32,909 bases of DNA from Verrucomicrobiota bacterium (lineage in GTDB: Bacteria; Verrucomicrobiota; Verrucomicrobiia; Opitutales; Intestinicryptomonadaceae). The notes beneath the pieces were generated by a model, which saw only the letters and a list, made by a program, of their open reading frames with translations, did no database searches and was not told the origin of the DNA. Shown in pieces: positions 24,731-32,517 of the stretch (positions are counted from its first letter, which is position 1; each line of letters begins with the position of its first letter). The stretch lies in NCBI GenBank assembly GCA_003343565.1, contig QALA01000005.1, positions 1 to 32,909 of the forward strand, read 5' to 3'. The position numbers were made by a program, and so were the translations under genes.

Positions 24731-26371
24731 ATGAAGTTGTTGAAAAAGATAATGGGTTTGGGATCCAAACTCCTGGGCGGCGCAAAAAAGGGACCTTCGG
24801 CGTCCGAGTCAAAAAAGCGCGGCGCCGGCGTTGGTAAGGCGGGTTCGTCCGGCGCGGCGCAGTCGCGCGCCCGCGGCAAGGGCGGAAGGAGCGGCAGAGA
24901 CGGCAGGGGCGGAAAATCCGACAAGGCCAAAACGCGCGGCAAGGCAGGAAGGGAATCCGAATCGTCCGCGCGCGTCTCGGAAGGGGCGTCGCAGAGAGGC
25001 GGACGCAGGGCGGCGGACTCGCGCTCTGATTCCGGACGCGCGGCCTCCCGGCGCGCAGGCGGCGGCCGTGCTAAGCGGGGCGAAGGCAGGGGGCAAGACC
25101 TGCAAAATATTTCCGTAAAGCCGCGCATTCCCAAGTCGGAAGGGGAGCTTCCCGCGCCTAAATCGCTTGAGGAATTGGGCGGTGCGGTTGCGGAGTTTGT
25201 CGAGTTGGGCCTGAACGAAAAACTGCTTTCGGCGGTTGCCGACGCGGGGTATGTCTCCCCCACTCCCATACAGCGTCAGGCCGTTCCGGAGGCTCTGAAG
25301 GGTTCGGACATAATCGGCATGGCCCAGACGGGGACGGGCAAGACGGCGGCGTTTGCGCTTCCGATTCTGCAAATGATGGACGCCGACGGCCGGGAATCCT
25401 TCGCAAAGGCGCGCGCGCTTGTGCTCAGCCCCACGAGGGAATTGGCGACGCAGACCGCGCAGGCTTTCAAAACGTTTTCCAAATATCTGGATATTGAGAC
25501 CGCGCTCATTCAGGGCGGGGTGGCGATGCGCCCGCAGGCGGAGGCCGTCCGGCGCGGAGCCGAAGTAATAGTGGCCACTCCGGGCAGGCTGCTGGATTTT
25601 ATAAGGCAGTCCGTTGTGTCTTTGAGCGCGATAAAGTATCTCGTGCTCGACGAGGTTGACAGAATGTTCGACATGGGGTTTATCGAGGACGTTTCGAACA
25701 TAATACGCTACTGCCCGAAAGAGAGGCAGACGCTCTTCTTTTCCGCGACCATGCCGGAGGCCGTGATGCGCCTGTCCGAATGGGCGTTGAAAGATCCCGT
25801 CGTTTTCGAGAACGGATCCGGCATGCCGGCGGAGACGATAGAGCATTTCGTGTATCCGGTCGACAGCATACAGAAGTACGACATGCTCATCGAATTTCTC
25901 AAGGGCATAACCTTCGACAGCCTGATTGTGTTTACGCGCACGCGCATCGACGCCGACAGAATCAGCGAGTGGCTTTTGGGTCACGGCTACAAGGTGTCCA
26001 CATTGCACTCGGACCGCACGCAGGGCGAGCGCGACAGGGCATTGCGCGACTTCAAGGAGGGCAGGACCGCGATACTCGTGGCAACCGACATCGCTTCGCG
26101 CGGGCTTGACATATCGAACGTCGGGTACGTCATAAACTACAACGTTCCGGAGCACGCGGAGGACTACGTTCACCGCATAGGCAGGACGGGGCGGGCCAAC
26201 AGGGACGGCACGGCGGTGACGTTTTTCGCCTCGGAGGAGACCGAATTTCTGCGGCGCATAGAGGCGCTGATAAACGCTCGCATAGAGCGCCGCAAGCTGG
26301 AGGGATTCCGCTATCGGAACGAGCCGATTTTGGACGAGGCTCCGAAGCGCGCCAAGCGCAGGAACCGATAG
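24731..26371 (+). CDS. DEAD-box-family ATP-dependent RNA helicase (RhlE-like) with DEVD motif
   Basis: A 546-residue RNA-unwinding ATPase. Residues 1-130 are a basic Arg/Gly/Ser-rich low-complexity region, probably disordered and RNA-binding; putting this region at the N-terminus is unusual, since it is normally a C-terminal tail. The core has the Q motif (PTPIQRQ, 177-183), motif I AQTGTGKT (198-205), PTRELATQ (234-241), TPGRLLD (283-289), motif II DEVD (307-310) instead of DEAD, motif III SAT (338-340), VATDIASRGLDI and HRIGRTGR. Motif II has Val in place of Ala; its two acidic ends are kept, so ATPase activity is likely. The start at 24731 is preferred for its AGGG ribosome site; the frame is open back to 24557. 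Related helicases help ribosome assembly and RNA decay. Confidence 0.95.
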   Translation: MKLLKKIMGLGSKLLGGAKKGPSASESKKRGAGVGKAGSSGAAQSRARGKGGRSGRDGRGGKSDKAKTRGKAGRESESSARVSEGASQRGGRRAADSRSDSGRAASRRAGGGRAKRGEGRGQDLQNISVKPRIPKSEGELPAPKSLEELGGAVAEFVELGLNEKLLSAVADAGYVSPTPIQRQAVPEALKGSDIIGMAQTGTGKTAAFALPILQMMDADGRESFAKARALVLSPTRELATQTAQAFKTFSKYLDIETALIQGGVAMRPQAEAVRRGAEVIVATPGRLLDFIRQSVVSLSAIKYLVLDEVDRMFDMGFIEDVSNIIRYCPKERQTLFFSATMPEAVMRLSEWALKDPVVFENGSGMPAETIEHFVYPVDSIQKYDMLIEFLKGITFDSLIVFTRTRIDADRISEWLLGHGYKVSTLHSDRTQGERDRALRDFKEGRTAILVATDIASRGLDISNVGYVINYNVPEHAEDYVHRIGRTGRANRDGTAVTFFASEETEFLRRIEALINARIERRKLEGFRYRNEPILDEAPKRAKRRNR

Positions 26372-26435
26372 CCGGCAATTCGGGGGGAATGCGCGGCGCG
26401 TCCGCGTTTGGAAAATAAAAAACGAAAAAGGAACA

Positions 26436-27980
26436 ATGAGCAAATCCATACTGATTGTAATTTGCGACTTTCTCTTGTTGAGCCTGTTGAGCTTGGCGAA
26501 TTTCGACAGTCCCGCGGGAATGGAGTCGGACGCCGCCAAGGCCAAGGAGCTCGAATTGGCGGCGCAGCGCAACTATGCGGACTCCCAGCTGCTCGACCTG
26601 TTGAAGATGTCGCTGGACAACGAGCGCGACAAGCGCATGGCCTTGAGCGGGGACGTGGAGCGTCTGAGCGCGGCCGCAAAACAAAACAGCGAATTGGCCG
26701 CCAGCCAGAAGAAAATTTTGGAGGAGCGCGAGCGCGAAATAAGGCGGCTTGCCGAGACAAAGAAGCTGCTGGAGTCCGAAAAGGCGGAGATACTGGACAA
26801 GAGCGGAGAGTTGGAAAGGCGCGTCGCCGAGAGCGAGAGGCGCAACGCCCAGCTGCAAAGCCGGATAGTTTCGGTCAGCGCGAGCCTTGAGGAGTCCGCC
26901 GCCACGAGGGCCGAACTGGAGAAAAAGCTTGGCGCGATGAAAGAGGTGGACAGCACTACAAAGCTGAAACTGGAGCGCGTGCAGGCCGAATTGAAGCTCC
27001 ACAAGGACAATCTGGAAAAGCTGCGCGCCGAAAGCGAAGTCCTCAAGAACGAAAACCGCGCCATAGAACTGGAGAAGAACGCGCTGTCTACCCAACTGGA
27101 GGTCGCCGCGACAAAGACGAAAATATACGAGGAGAACCTCAAGCGCTTCCAGACCATAGTCGACGTGGAAAAGACCGAGAAGGAAAAGATGCGCGAGCAT
27201 GCCGAGACGCTCGCCGCCGGAGTTTCGGAATTGGCCGCCTCGCAAAAGGAGATGTCCACGGCCGTCAAGGAGATTCGCCCGAAAACCTCCAGCGAAATAT
27301 TCGACGGCATTAGAAACAGCATAGTTCGCGTGGTCTTCAACTACAAGCGGCACGGGCTGCTGGGGCTTACGGAATCCTCCGTTGAGCTCAAGTCGGTGCC
27401 GGTGCGGATAGGCGGGGAGATCTGGCTGATATTCGGCGCGCAAGACACTGTTTTGTCGCCGTCGATACGCAAGTACTATCCGCCGGAAAATATGGTCGTG
27501 TCGGTCTTGGGGAAGTCGTTTCGCTTCAGGCCGAATCTGATATATTCGCTGACCTGCGATCCGCGCCTGCTTGCGGTGAAGGTTCCGTCGAAGTTTTGCG
27601 AGAACGAGAAAATCGAGCCGCTGGAGGTGCCGTCAAACCCGTTCGCGTTTGCGGATTGCGTGGTGGTCGATTTGGGGAAGTCCCACTACGGACAGGTGCC
27701 GTTTCGCGCGGATTTCAAGGATTCCTCATACGCGCAGATGGACGTCGGATTGTTGCAGTCGGTTTTCGGCGCGTTCTCCCCTTCCGAAGGCGACCTGATT
27801 TTTTCCCGGAGCGGAGATTTCATGGGTGTCATGCTCGGCGGAGATTGGGCGGTTTTAATCAGGCCTTTCGGATTGGCGACGTCGCTTCCGTTGGGGAAGG
27901 ACTACACGCCGAATAAGGCCGAATCGTTTGTGGGAGAAGCGAGCGCGCGCCTGAAAAAAGTTCCGTACGGACTCCGTTAG
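26436..27980 (+). CDS. Membrane-anchored coiled-coil protein with a C-terminal trypsin-like-fold domain (function unknown)
   Basis: A 514-residue protein. The N-terminus is a hydrophobic anchor (SILIVICDFLLLSLLSLANF, 3-22), a pattern I associate with Verrucomicrobiota and Planctomycetota proteins. Residues about 30-285 are a continuous coiled coil rich in Glu, Lys, Ala and Leu. The C-terminal 220 residues are beta-rich. GDLIFSRSGDFMGVMLGG (about 451-468) has the position and shape of the last strands of a trypsin-like protease, but no catalytic His-Asp-Ser set is apparent, so it would be inactive. The ribosome site AAGGA lies 6 bp before the ATG. It starts 64 bp after the helicase gene on the same strand and may share its transcript. 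Confidence 0.8.
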   Translation: MSKSILIVICDFLLLSLLSLANFDSPAGMESDAAKAKELELAAQRNYADSQLLDLLKMSLDNERDKRMALSGDVERLSAAAKQNSELAASQKKILEEREREIRRLAETKKLLESEKAEILDKSGELERRVAESERRNAQLQSRIVSVSASLEESAATRAELEKKLGAMKEVDSTTKLKLERVQAELKLHKDNLEKLRAESEVLKNENRAIELEKNALSTQLEVAATKTKIYEENLKRFQTIVDVEKTEKEKMREHAETLAAGVSELAASQKEMSTAVKEIRPKTSSEIFDGIRNSIVRVVFNYKRHGLLGLTESSVELKSVPVRIGGEIWLIFGAQDTVLSPSIRKYYPPENMVVSVLGKSFRFRPNLIYSLTCDPRLLAVKVPSKFCENEKIEPLEVPSNPFAFADCVVVDLGKSHYGQVPFRADFKDSSYAQMDVGLLQSVFGAFSPSEGDLIFSRSGDFMGVMLGGDWAVLIRPFGLATSLPLGKDYTPNKAESFVGEASARLKKVPYGLR

Positions 27981-28798
27981 CCTTTGCGCGGCGGTGCCGC
28001 GACGCCGCGCCTTTTGGCTTCGTTTGGCGTTGGCGCAATGCGGCGCGGAGTGTTGATGCGCAGAGTGTTGCGGTGCGTTGTTTTCTCGGCGTATTGTCGG
28101 CGCGCGGTATTGTTTGCGCGGCGCTATCGATTCGGAAGAGACGTTTTTATGTCTTTTTCCCGCATTGGAAGCTGCGGCGTTTTAATTTTTCCGCGCCCGC
28201 ATGGAGGAGATTTTTCGGAATGCCTTGCCGCGCAATCCGCGGTCGCCCGAACTTTAAATAACGGGCGTTTTTTTAATTTCGTTTCGCCTTTATAAAATCG
28301 AAACTTTTTGATGCGGTTTTTTTGGGGGTGGGAGTTCGCCGCCGCTAGCGATACTTTGCTTGCATTTGCCATTTTTATATTGCGGAGGCGATTCGGCGAG
28401 TTGTTTGAGATGGAACGCTTTGCCGTGTAGTTGCATTCGGTCGGGCCGACGCGGCGCGAACTTCGCCTTTGCGTCGGCGCGTTTTCGCTCTGCGTTTGAA
28501 AATGCAATCGCTGCCGTTTTTGCATTTTTTCCGGATAGAAGCAAGGATTGCGTTTTTTGAAAAAAAAATTGTCGGTATCCGTTTTCGTTTTCGCGCCTCT
28601 TGCGGCCGGATTGTTTGAGGCGGGGCGCTTTGCCGTTTTGCCCGCGCTATTGCCGCAGATTTTTGCGCGGGCGCGCGGGAGGCGCCTTTGCGCGGCGGGG
28701 AAAAACGTTTTTTGTTGACCTGCAAAAGCGGTTTTCCTTTAATAAACCGAGTCGCATTTGCAGTGAATGCGGTTATAATAACGGACGGAAGGAAGAAA
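27981..28798. other. Gene-less stretch upstream of the isomerase-type lipoprotein gene
   Basis: About 0.8 kb without a recognised gene. Frames on both strands are Arg/Phe/Lys-rich without motifs. Two related segments of about 26 bp, TTGTTTGAGATGGAACGC (near 28404) and TTGTTTGAGGCGGGGCGC (near 28611), both continue CTTTGCCGT. No clear promoter was seen, although one must precede 28799. Confidence 0.45.
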
Positions 28799-29674
28799 AT
28801 GAAAAGAGGAACTTTTTTGATAAAGTCAATACTTGCCGTGTCGGCATTGTGCCTTATGGCGTGCGCGACCACGCAGGCGTCGAAGCCCAAATATAAGTTC
28901 GCCAACTTCGGCGGAAGTTTCGAGGCCGCAAAGCAAGCCGGATACGACGGCATTCAGCTCAATCACGGGCGCAAATCCATGGAGGATTCCGGCGGATATA
29001 CGAAGGAACAGATTGCGGATTTGAAAAAGAAGATGAAGGATACGGGAGTGGTCGTCTGCTCGGTGTGCGTCCCGTGCTATCACAAGTTCCGCTTTGAGGA
29101 CGACAAGAACGTACTCACCTATATGCGCAACATAATAGACCAGACCGCCGAACTCGGAGCGAACGACATCTTGATTCCGTTCTTCGGCAAATCCAGCCTT
29201 TATGAAAAGGAGAAGGTCAACGGAAAGTTCGTCCTCAAGAAGGACAGAATTGAGCCGCTTGTAAAGCTCCTGAAGGAGCTGGCTCCATATGCCCGGAAGA
29301 AGGGCGTGACGCTGTCGCTCGAAAACACTCTGACGCCGGAGGACAACATTGCGATAATCGACAAAATCGGAGAGCCGAACGTAAAGGTGTATTTCGACAC
29401 TCTCAACATAGTGGGCGCCGGGTATCAGCCGGAGGACGCCATAAAGATTCTCGGCACGAAATACATCAGCCAGATTCATTTGAAGGCAAACAAGGAATTT
29501 TACGACGAGGCGACCAGCCCGAAGGATTTGAACAAGTGCTTCCAGGCGATTATAGACAGCGGGTACGACGGTTGGCTCGTGCTTGAAATGGGCTGCAAGA
29601 TAAAGGACCACCCGTATCAGGAGGTCATAACGCACAACCTGAAGTTCTTTAGAAATTCCGTCTTGGGCAAATAG
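28799..29674 (+). CDS. Exported lipoprotein of the sugar phosphate isomerase/epimerase (AP_endonuc_2 TIM-barrel) family
   Basis: A 291-residue protein. A lipoprotein signal peptide ends at LMAC (Cys22). The rest is a TIM barrel of the xylose-isomerase-like/AP_endonuc_2 family. The metal ligands expected for this fold are present: Glu175 (SLENT), Asp200 (VYFDTLN), His227 (QIHLKA) and Glu263 (LVLEMG). It is therefore probably an active metal-dependent isomerase, epimerase or lyase in the periplasm. In some gut bacteria exported proteins of this fold act on 3-keto glycosides; that role here is inference. A strong GGAAGGAAG ribosome site precedes the ATG at 28799, which decides the start over the longer frame from 28688. 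A good terminator follows. Confidence 0.9.
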   Translation: MKRGTFLIKSILAVSALCLMACATTQASKPKYKFANFGGSFEAAKQAGYDGIQLNHGRKSMEDSGGYTKEQIADLKKKMKDTGVVVCSVCVPCYHKFRFEDDKNVLTYMRNIIDQTAELGANDILIPFFGKSSLYEKEKVNGKFVLKKDRIEPLVKLLKELAPYARKKGVTLSLENTLTPEDNIAIIDKIGEPNVKVYFDTLNIVGAGYQPEDAIKILGTKYISQIHLKANKEFYDEATSPKDLNKCFQAIIDSGYDGWLVLEMGCKIKDHPYQEVITHNLKFFRNSVLGK

Positions 29675-29713
29675 GCCTGCGGGATAGCGGAATTTAAGTT
29701 TGCGCTTTTTTTG

Positions 29714-29745
29714 CGCCGTCCGAATTTTCGGGCGGCGTTTTTTTT
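29714..29745 (+). terminator. Rho-independent terminator of the isomerase-type gene
   Basis: CGCCGTCCGA (29714-29723) pairs with TCGGGCGGCG (29728-29737) with one G-T pair and a 4-nt ATTT loop. Eight T follow (29738-29745). It starts 40 bp after the stop codon. Confidence 0.95.
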
Positions 29746-29868
29746 AACGCCCGCTCCGCGAATGCCGAGCGGAGAAGTTTGGGTCTTGCAAGAACGCCGA
29801 TGTTTGCGATGTGAATTTGGAAGCGGATATTGCGGGAAATGGCGGGAGTTTTCGGGATATGTTTATAT

Positions 29869-29978
29869 TTAATAAGTGATGCGAAAAGTTGATAAAATTT
29901 GCAAAGTGTTGCGAATAATTGCCAAGTAATGCAAATAGTTGCCAAATGCTGCAAAATATTATAAAATGTTGCAAAGCT
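29869..29978. repeat. Eleven consecutive 10-bp units, helically phased
   Basis: From 29869 the sequence divides into eleven units of exactly 10 bp, with consensus TTGCAAAATG. Examples are TTGCAAAGTG (29899), TTGCCAAGTA (29919), ATGCAAATAG (29929), TTGCCAAATG (29939) and TTGCAAAGCT (29969). Position 2 is T and positions 6 and 7 are AA in every unit; position 3 is G in nine. A-tracts repeating once per helical turn should bend the DNA strongly. The array lies between two converging genes, so it is not an ordinary promoter element. Frames through it on either strand were not called. Confidence 0.85.
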
Positions 29979-30363
29979 TAAGGGTTGTACCCTCAAGGTT
30001 GGGGCATGAAAATATCTTTTGCTTTCGAGCTAAAATAAAGCGGAAATGGAAGGGCGTTTTTGGCACGCGAAAGCTTGTCGGTTTTGTCCGAAAGGCATTG
30101 GAAGGGGTAAAATTCCGACGATACAACGTTCTTAACCGAGAAGGATTGCAACTCTTTTGATATTTTTTCGGAAAGTGCGGACAAATGTGCGGGGTTGTCC
30201 GGAGGCGAATCGGACGTTTTGTCTATGAACGGCAATCGGCTTTCGAAATTTAGCGCGCTGCGCATTGGACAATTTTTTTATCGTCGGCATTGCCTATTGC
30301 GCGTTGGGAGTATGGGAAACTGCGTCTTGGCGCTATCGGGATTTGCAAAGCATATCCGACGTT
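29979..30363. other. AT-richer gene-less stretch after the phased array
   Basis: The region lies between the 10-bp array and the end of the murB-like gene, and is visibly richer in A and T than its neighbours. A small hairpin, AGGGT/ACCCT (about 29981-29992), follows the array directly. A 90-residue minus-strand frame (29993-30265) and a 73-residue plus-strand frame overlap here. Neither has a recognised motif or good ribosome site, so neither was called. No terminator for the minus-strand operon was recognised. Confidence 0.4.
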
Positions 30364-31206
30364 TCAATCCACCATTCTTATCTCGAATTTCAGTTCCTTG
30401 CCGAACAGCTTGTGCAGAAATTTTAAGACCCAAAAAAACGCTTTCAGCGTCGCCGGGCCTTTTGCGCGGTTGTAGGCCCAGTTGAGCTTTTTTGCGCTCA
30501 TTCCGGCTTTGAACGGGCGAAAGAGCAGGCGGGTGAAACGCATTATGCGCGCGTCGTATTTGTTGCAGACGGAGCCGCAGTTCGGGGCGGACAGGTCTTG
30601 GTGCCGCACGGCCCACTCCATGCGCTCCCTTATGGGATCGCAGTCAAAACGCCTTTCGGGAAATTCAAATACGGCCGACACTATAAACGCCCGGCGTTCC
30701 AAAAGCCGCGTGCGCCTGTATGAGGGCTCCAATTCGCCCTTTGATATTGTGCGGATTCCGTCGGCGTCGGCGAGCGTCACGCTCTTTAGAAAGTCGGATA
30801 TGGATTTTCCCTCCCGCGGCCCGGAACCGGCGTTCATTGCGACGGCTCCGCCTATTTGGCACGGAGCCGACGCGAGATAGTACGGGCCGTCCCGCCCTTC
30901 GCGGTAGAGCCTTTTGAGCAAGTCGGCCATGGTTGCCGACGCCGAAACTTCGAATGCGCCGTTTCCCATATCCCTTATTTCCGGCGGAAGAGCCGTCTTT
31001 AAAACCAGGGATTTTACCTTTGAATTTTTGAAGAATACGTTGGAGCCCGCGCCGAGCACGAACGGCGAAAGCCCGCGTTCGCGCGCGTAGATAAAAGCCT
31101 CCACAGCCTGGTCGGGACTCTTTATTTCCGCGTAAAGCGGGACGCGGTGGAAAGTCCTGAATTTGCTTAGCCCGTTTCCGCGGTACTCTCTTGTTTCAAA
31201 CGGCAT
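30364..31206 (-). CDS. murB: Divergent UDP-N-acetylmuramate dehydrogenase (MurB-like)
   Basis: An FAD-dependent reductase that makes UDP-N-acetylmuramate in peptidoglycan synthesis. The 280-residue product has the FAD-binding segments LGAGSNVFF (51-59) and ASAPCQIGGAVAMNAGSG (112-129). Candidate catalytic residues are Arg164 or Arg165 in SYRRTRL, Ser212 in CGSVCN and Glu275 in KFEIRMV. The last part is unusual: the family's AGxLIExxGLKG segment and the HALVLVN-type segment are not recognisable and are replaced by a basic, aromatic stretch (about 218-265). It is therefore either a diverged MurB or a paralogue with another substrate. The ATG at 31206 is preferred (11-nt overlap with purN); 31224 would be a TTG start. 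It is the last gene of a three-gene operon. Confidence 0.75.
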   Translation of the reverse strand: MPFETREYRGNGLSKFRTFHRVPLYAEIKSPDQAVEAFIYARERGLSPFVLGAGSNVFFKNSKVKSLVLKTALPPEIRDMGNGAFEVSASATMADLLKRLYREGRDGPYYLASAPCQIGGAVAMNAGSGPREGKSISDFLKSVTLADADGIRTISKGELEPSYRRTRLLERRAFIVSAVFEFPERRFDCDPIRERMEWAVRHQDLSAPNCGSVCNKYDARIMRFTRLLFRPFKAGMSAKKLNWAYNRAKGPATLKAFFWVLKFLHKLFGKELKFEIRMVD

Positions 31207-31795
31207 TTTTTGTATCTTTTGCAAATTCCGCCGCGAATTTGGCGGCGACTTTCACAATCAGTATGTGCTCGGCCGCGTGGACTTTGTCCTCAACCTCCGC
31301 GAGCGTCTCGCCCGGAAGAATCTCAACTTTGCTTTGGGCGATCACGCTTCCTGCGTCAAGCTCCGGCGTGACATGGTGCACCGAGCAGCCGCACAGCTTT
31401 TCGCCCGCGGCGTATGCGCGCGCTATCGCGTCTTTTCCCTTGTACGCCGGCAGAAGGCTTGGGTGGAGATTTATTATGCGCCCTTCGTAGGCCTTTATCA
31501 TGGAGTCGGGCACGATTTTCATGAATCCGGCCAAAATTACGAAGTCCGTTTCCGCTTCGGACAGCGCTTTGAGATATTCGAGCTCCGCGCCCTTGTCGAA
31601 GCGCGCGCCCTTTGCGCCGGTGGGAATCGCCATGCGGCTCTTTCCGAATTCGCGCGCCGCATCGAGCGCGGGAGCGTCAGGCAGATCGCTTAGCAGCAGG
31701 CATATGCGCGCGCCGCCGAGCTTCCCCTGCCGTTCGGCTTCCATCAGGGCGCGAGCATTGCTGCCGCGGCCGCTCGCAAGGATTGCGATTCTCAT
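31196..31795 (-). CDS. purN: Phosphoribosylglycinamide formyltransferase (GART)
   Basis: The enzyme transfers a formyl group from 10-formyltetrahydrofolate to GAR in purine synthesis. The 199-residue length is typical. The N-terminal strand and loop ILASGRGSN (5-13) bind the phosphate. The catalytic set is Asn109, His111 (INLHPSLLP) and Asp147 (TPELDAGSVI), in the same arrangement as E. coli PurN. Its ATG overlaps the stop of the upstream gene in ATGA (31792-31795), and its stop overlaps the start of the murB-like gene, so translation of all three is probably coupled. Confidence 0.97.
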   Translation of the reverse strand: MRIAILASGRGSNARALMEAERQGKLGGARICLLLSDLPDAPALDAAREFGKSRMAIPTGAKGARFDKGAELEYLKALSEAETDFVILAGFMKIVPDSMIKAYEGRIINLHPSLLPAYKGKDAIARAYAAGEKLCGCSVHHVTPELDAGSVIAQSKVEILPGETLAEVEDKVHAAEHILIVKVAAKFAAEFAKDTKNAV

Positions 31796-32517
31796 TGCGC
31801 CTGCGCGTTTAAAACGTTGAAGCCCTTGGCGACGAATCCCATCTTGTTTTTGGCAAGGTCCTCCTCCAGTTCCGAAAGGAGCTTGGACGTGTTGGATACG
31901 TCGGAGCGCGAAAATTTGAACTGCGCGCTTGCGTCGTATTTTATTATGTCGGAGGGCGACGACAAATCGCGGTAGGACACCTTGTCTATGGATATGGAAA
32001 ACGAGCTTATGTATGCGCGCCCGTCCCTCTGCGCGAAGGCGGACTGCTTGGATATTCCGAACAGAAATTCGGACAGATTATATGCGGAATTGTTGAGCCT
32101 GACGCAGTTGAGCTGGGATATTTCCATATCCAGAGAATAGACCGAGAACTTGCCGAACAGCAGCTGCAACGGAGATATTTTCATTCCTACGCGGGAGGCG
32201 ATTAGAAACGGTTTTGCCACGTCTCCCGATCTTTCATAGTATTCACGCGCGCCGTATATGGAGGGATTGTCTATCCTCAAATTGCGTATGGAGCAGTTTC
32301 CAGTGAGCATATTCACGAATATGGAGTCGCTGTCTGCGTAGAATCCGGTGGAATTTTGCAACGCGCCCTTTATCAGGCCTACCGCCATCATCGCATAGAG
32401 CGAACACGCAATTGCCAGCGCCGCCGCCCCGACGAGAATTGCGGAAAATATCACGGACACCAGACAGCCGAACGGCTGTTGTCTCGCAAGTTTTAATGAA
32501 GAGAGTACGGCTGACAT
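31792..32517 (-). CDS. Membrane-anchored protein with an AsmA-like segment, function unknown
   Basis: A 241-residue protein. One long hydrophobic helix (about 17-48) anchors it in the inner membrane, with the remainder probably periplasmic. The periplasmic part has beta-strand patterns (for example IFVNMLTGNCSIRNLRIDNP and FGKFSVYSLDMEISQLN) that resemble the start of AsmA-family envelope proteins, where such strands describe a lipid-transfer-type groove. The similarity is weak and the call uncertain. It is the first gene of the operon with purN and the murB-like gene, ending in a 4-nt overlap with purN. An envelope role would fit a murB neighbour, but purN gives no support. The ribosome site is weak. 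Confidence 0.7.
   Translation of the reverse strand: MSAVLSSLKLARQQPFGCLVSVIFSAILVGAAALAIACSLYAMMAVGLIKGALQNSTGFYADSDSIFVNMLTGNCSIRNLRIDNPSIYGAREYYERSGDVAKPFLIASRVGMKISPLQLLFGKFSVYSLDMEISQLNCVRLNNSAYNLSEFLFGISKQSAFAQRDGRAYISSFSISIDKVSYRDLSSPSDIIKYDASAQFKFSRSDVSNTSKLLSELEEDLAKNKMGFVAKGFNVLNAQAQ

Noticed and set aside
29993..30265. 90-residue minus-strand frame after the phased array
   Set aside because: No family, no ribosome site, and an overlapping plus-strand frame of similar quality; open frames are not informative in this AT-richer stretch.
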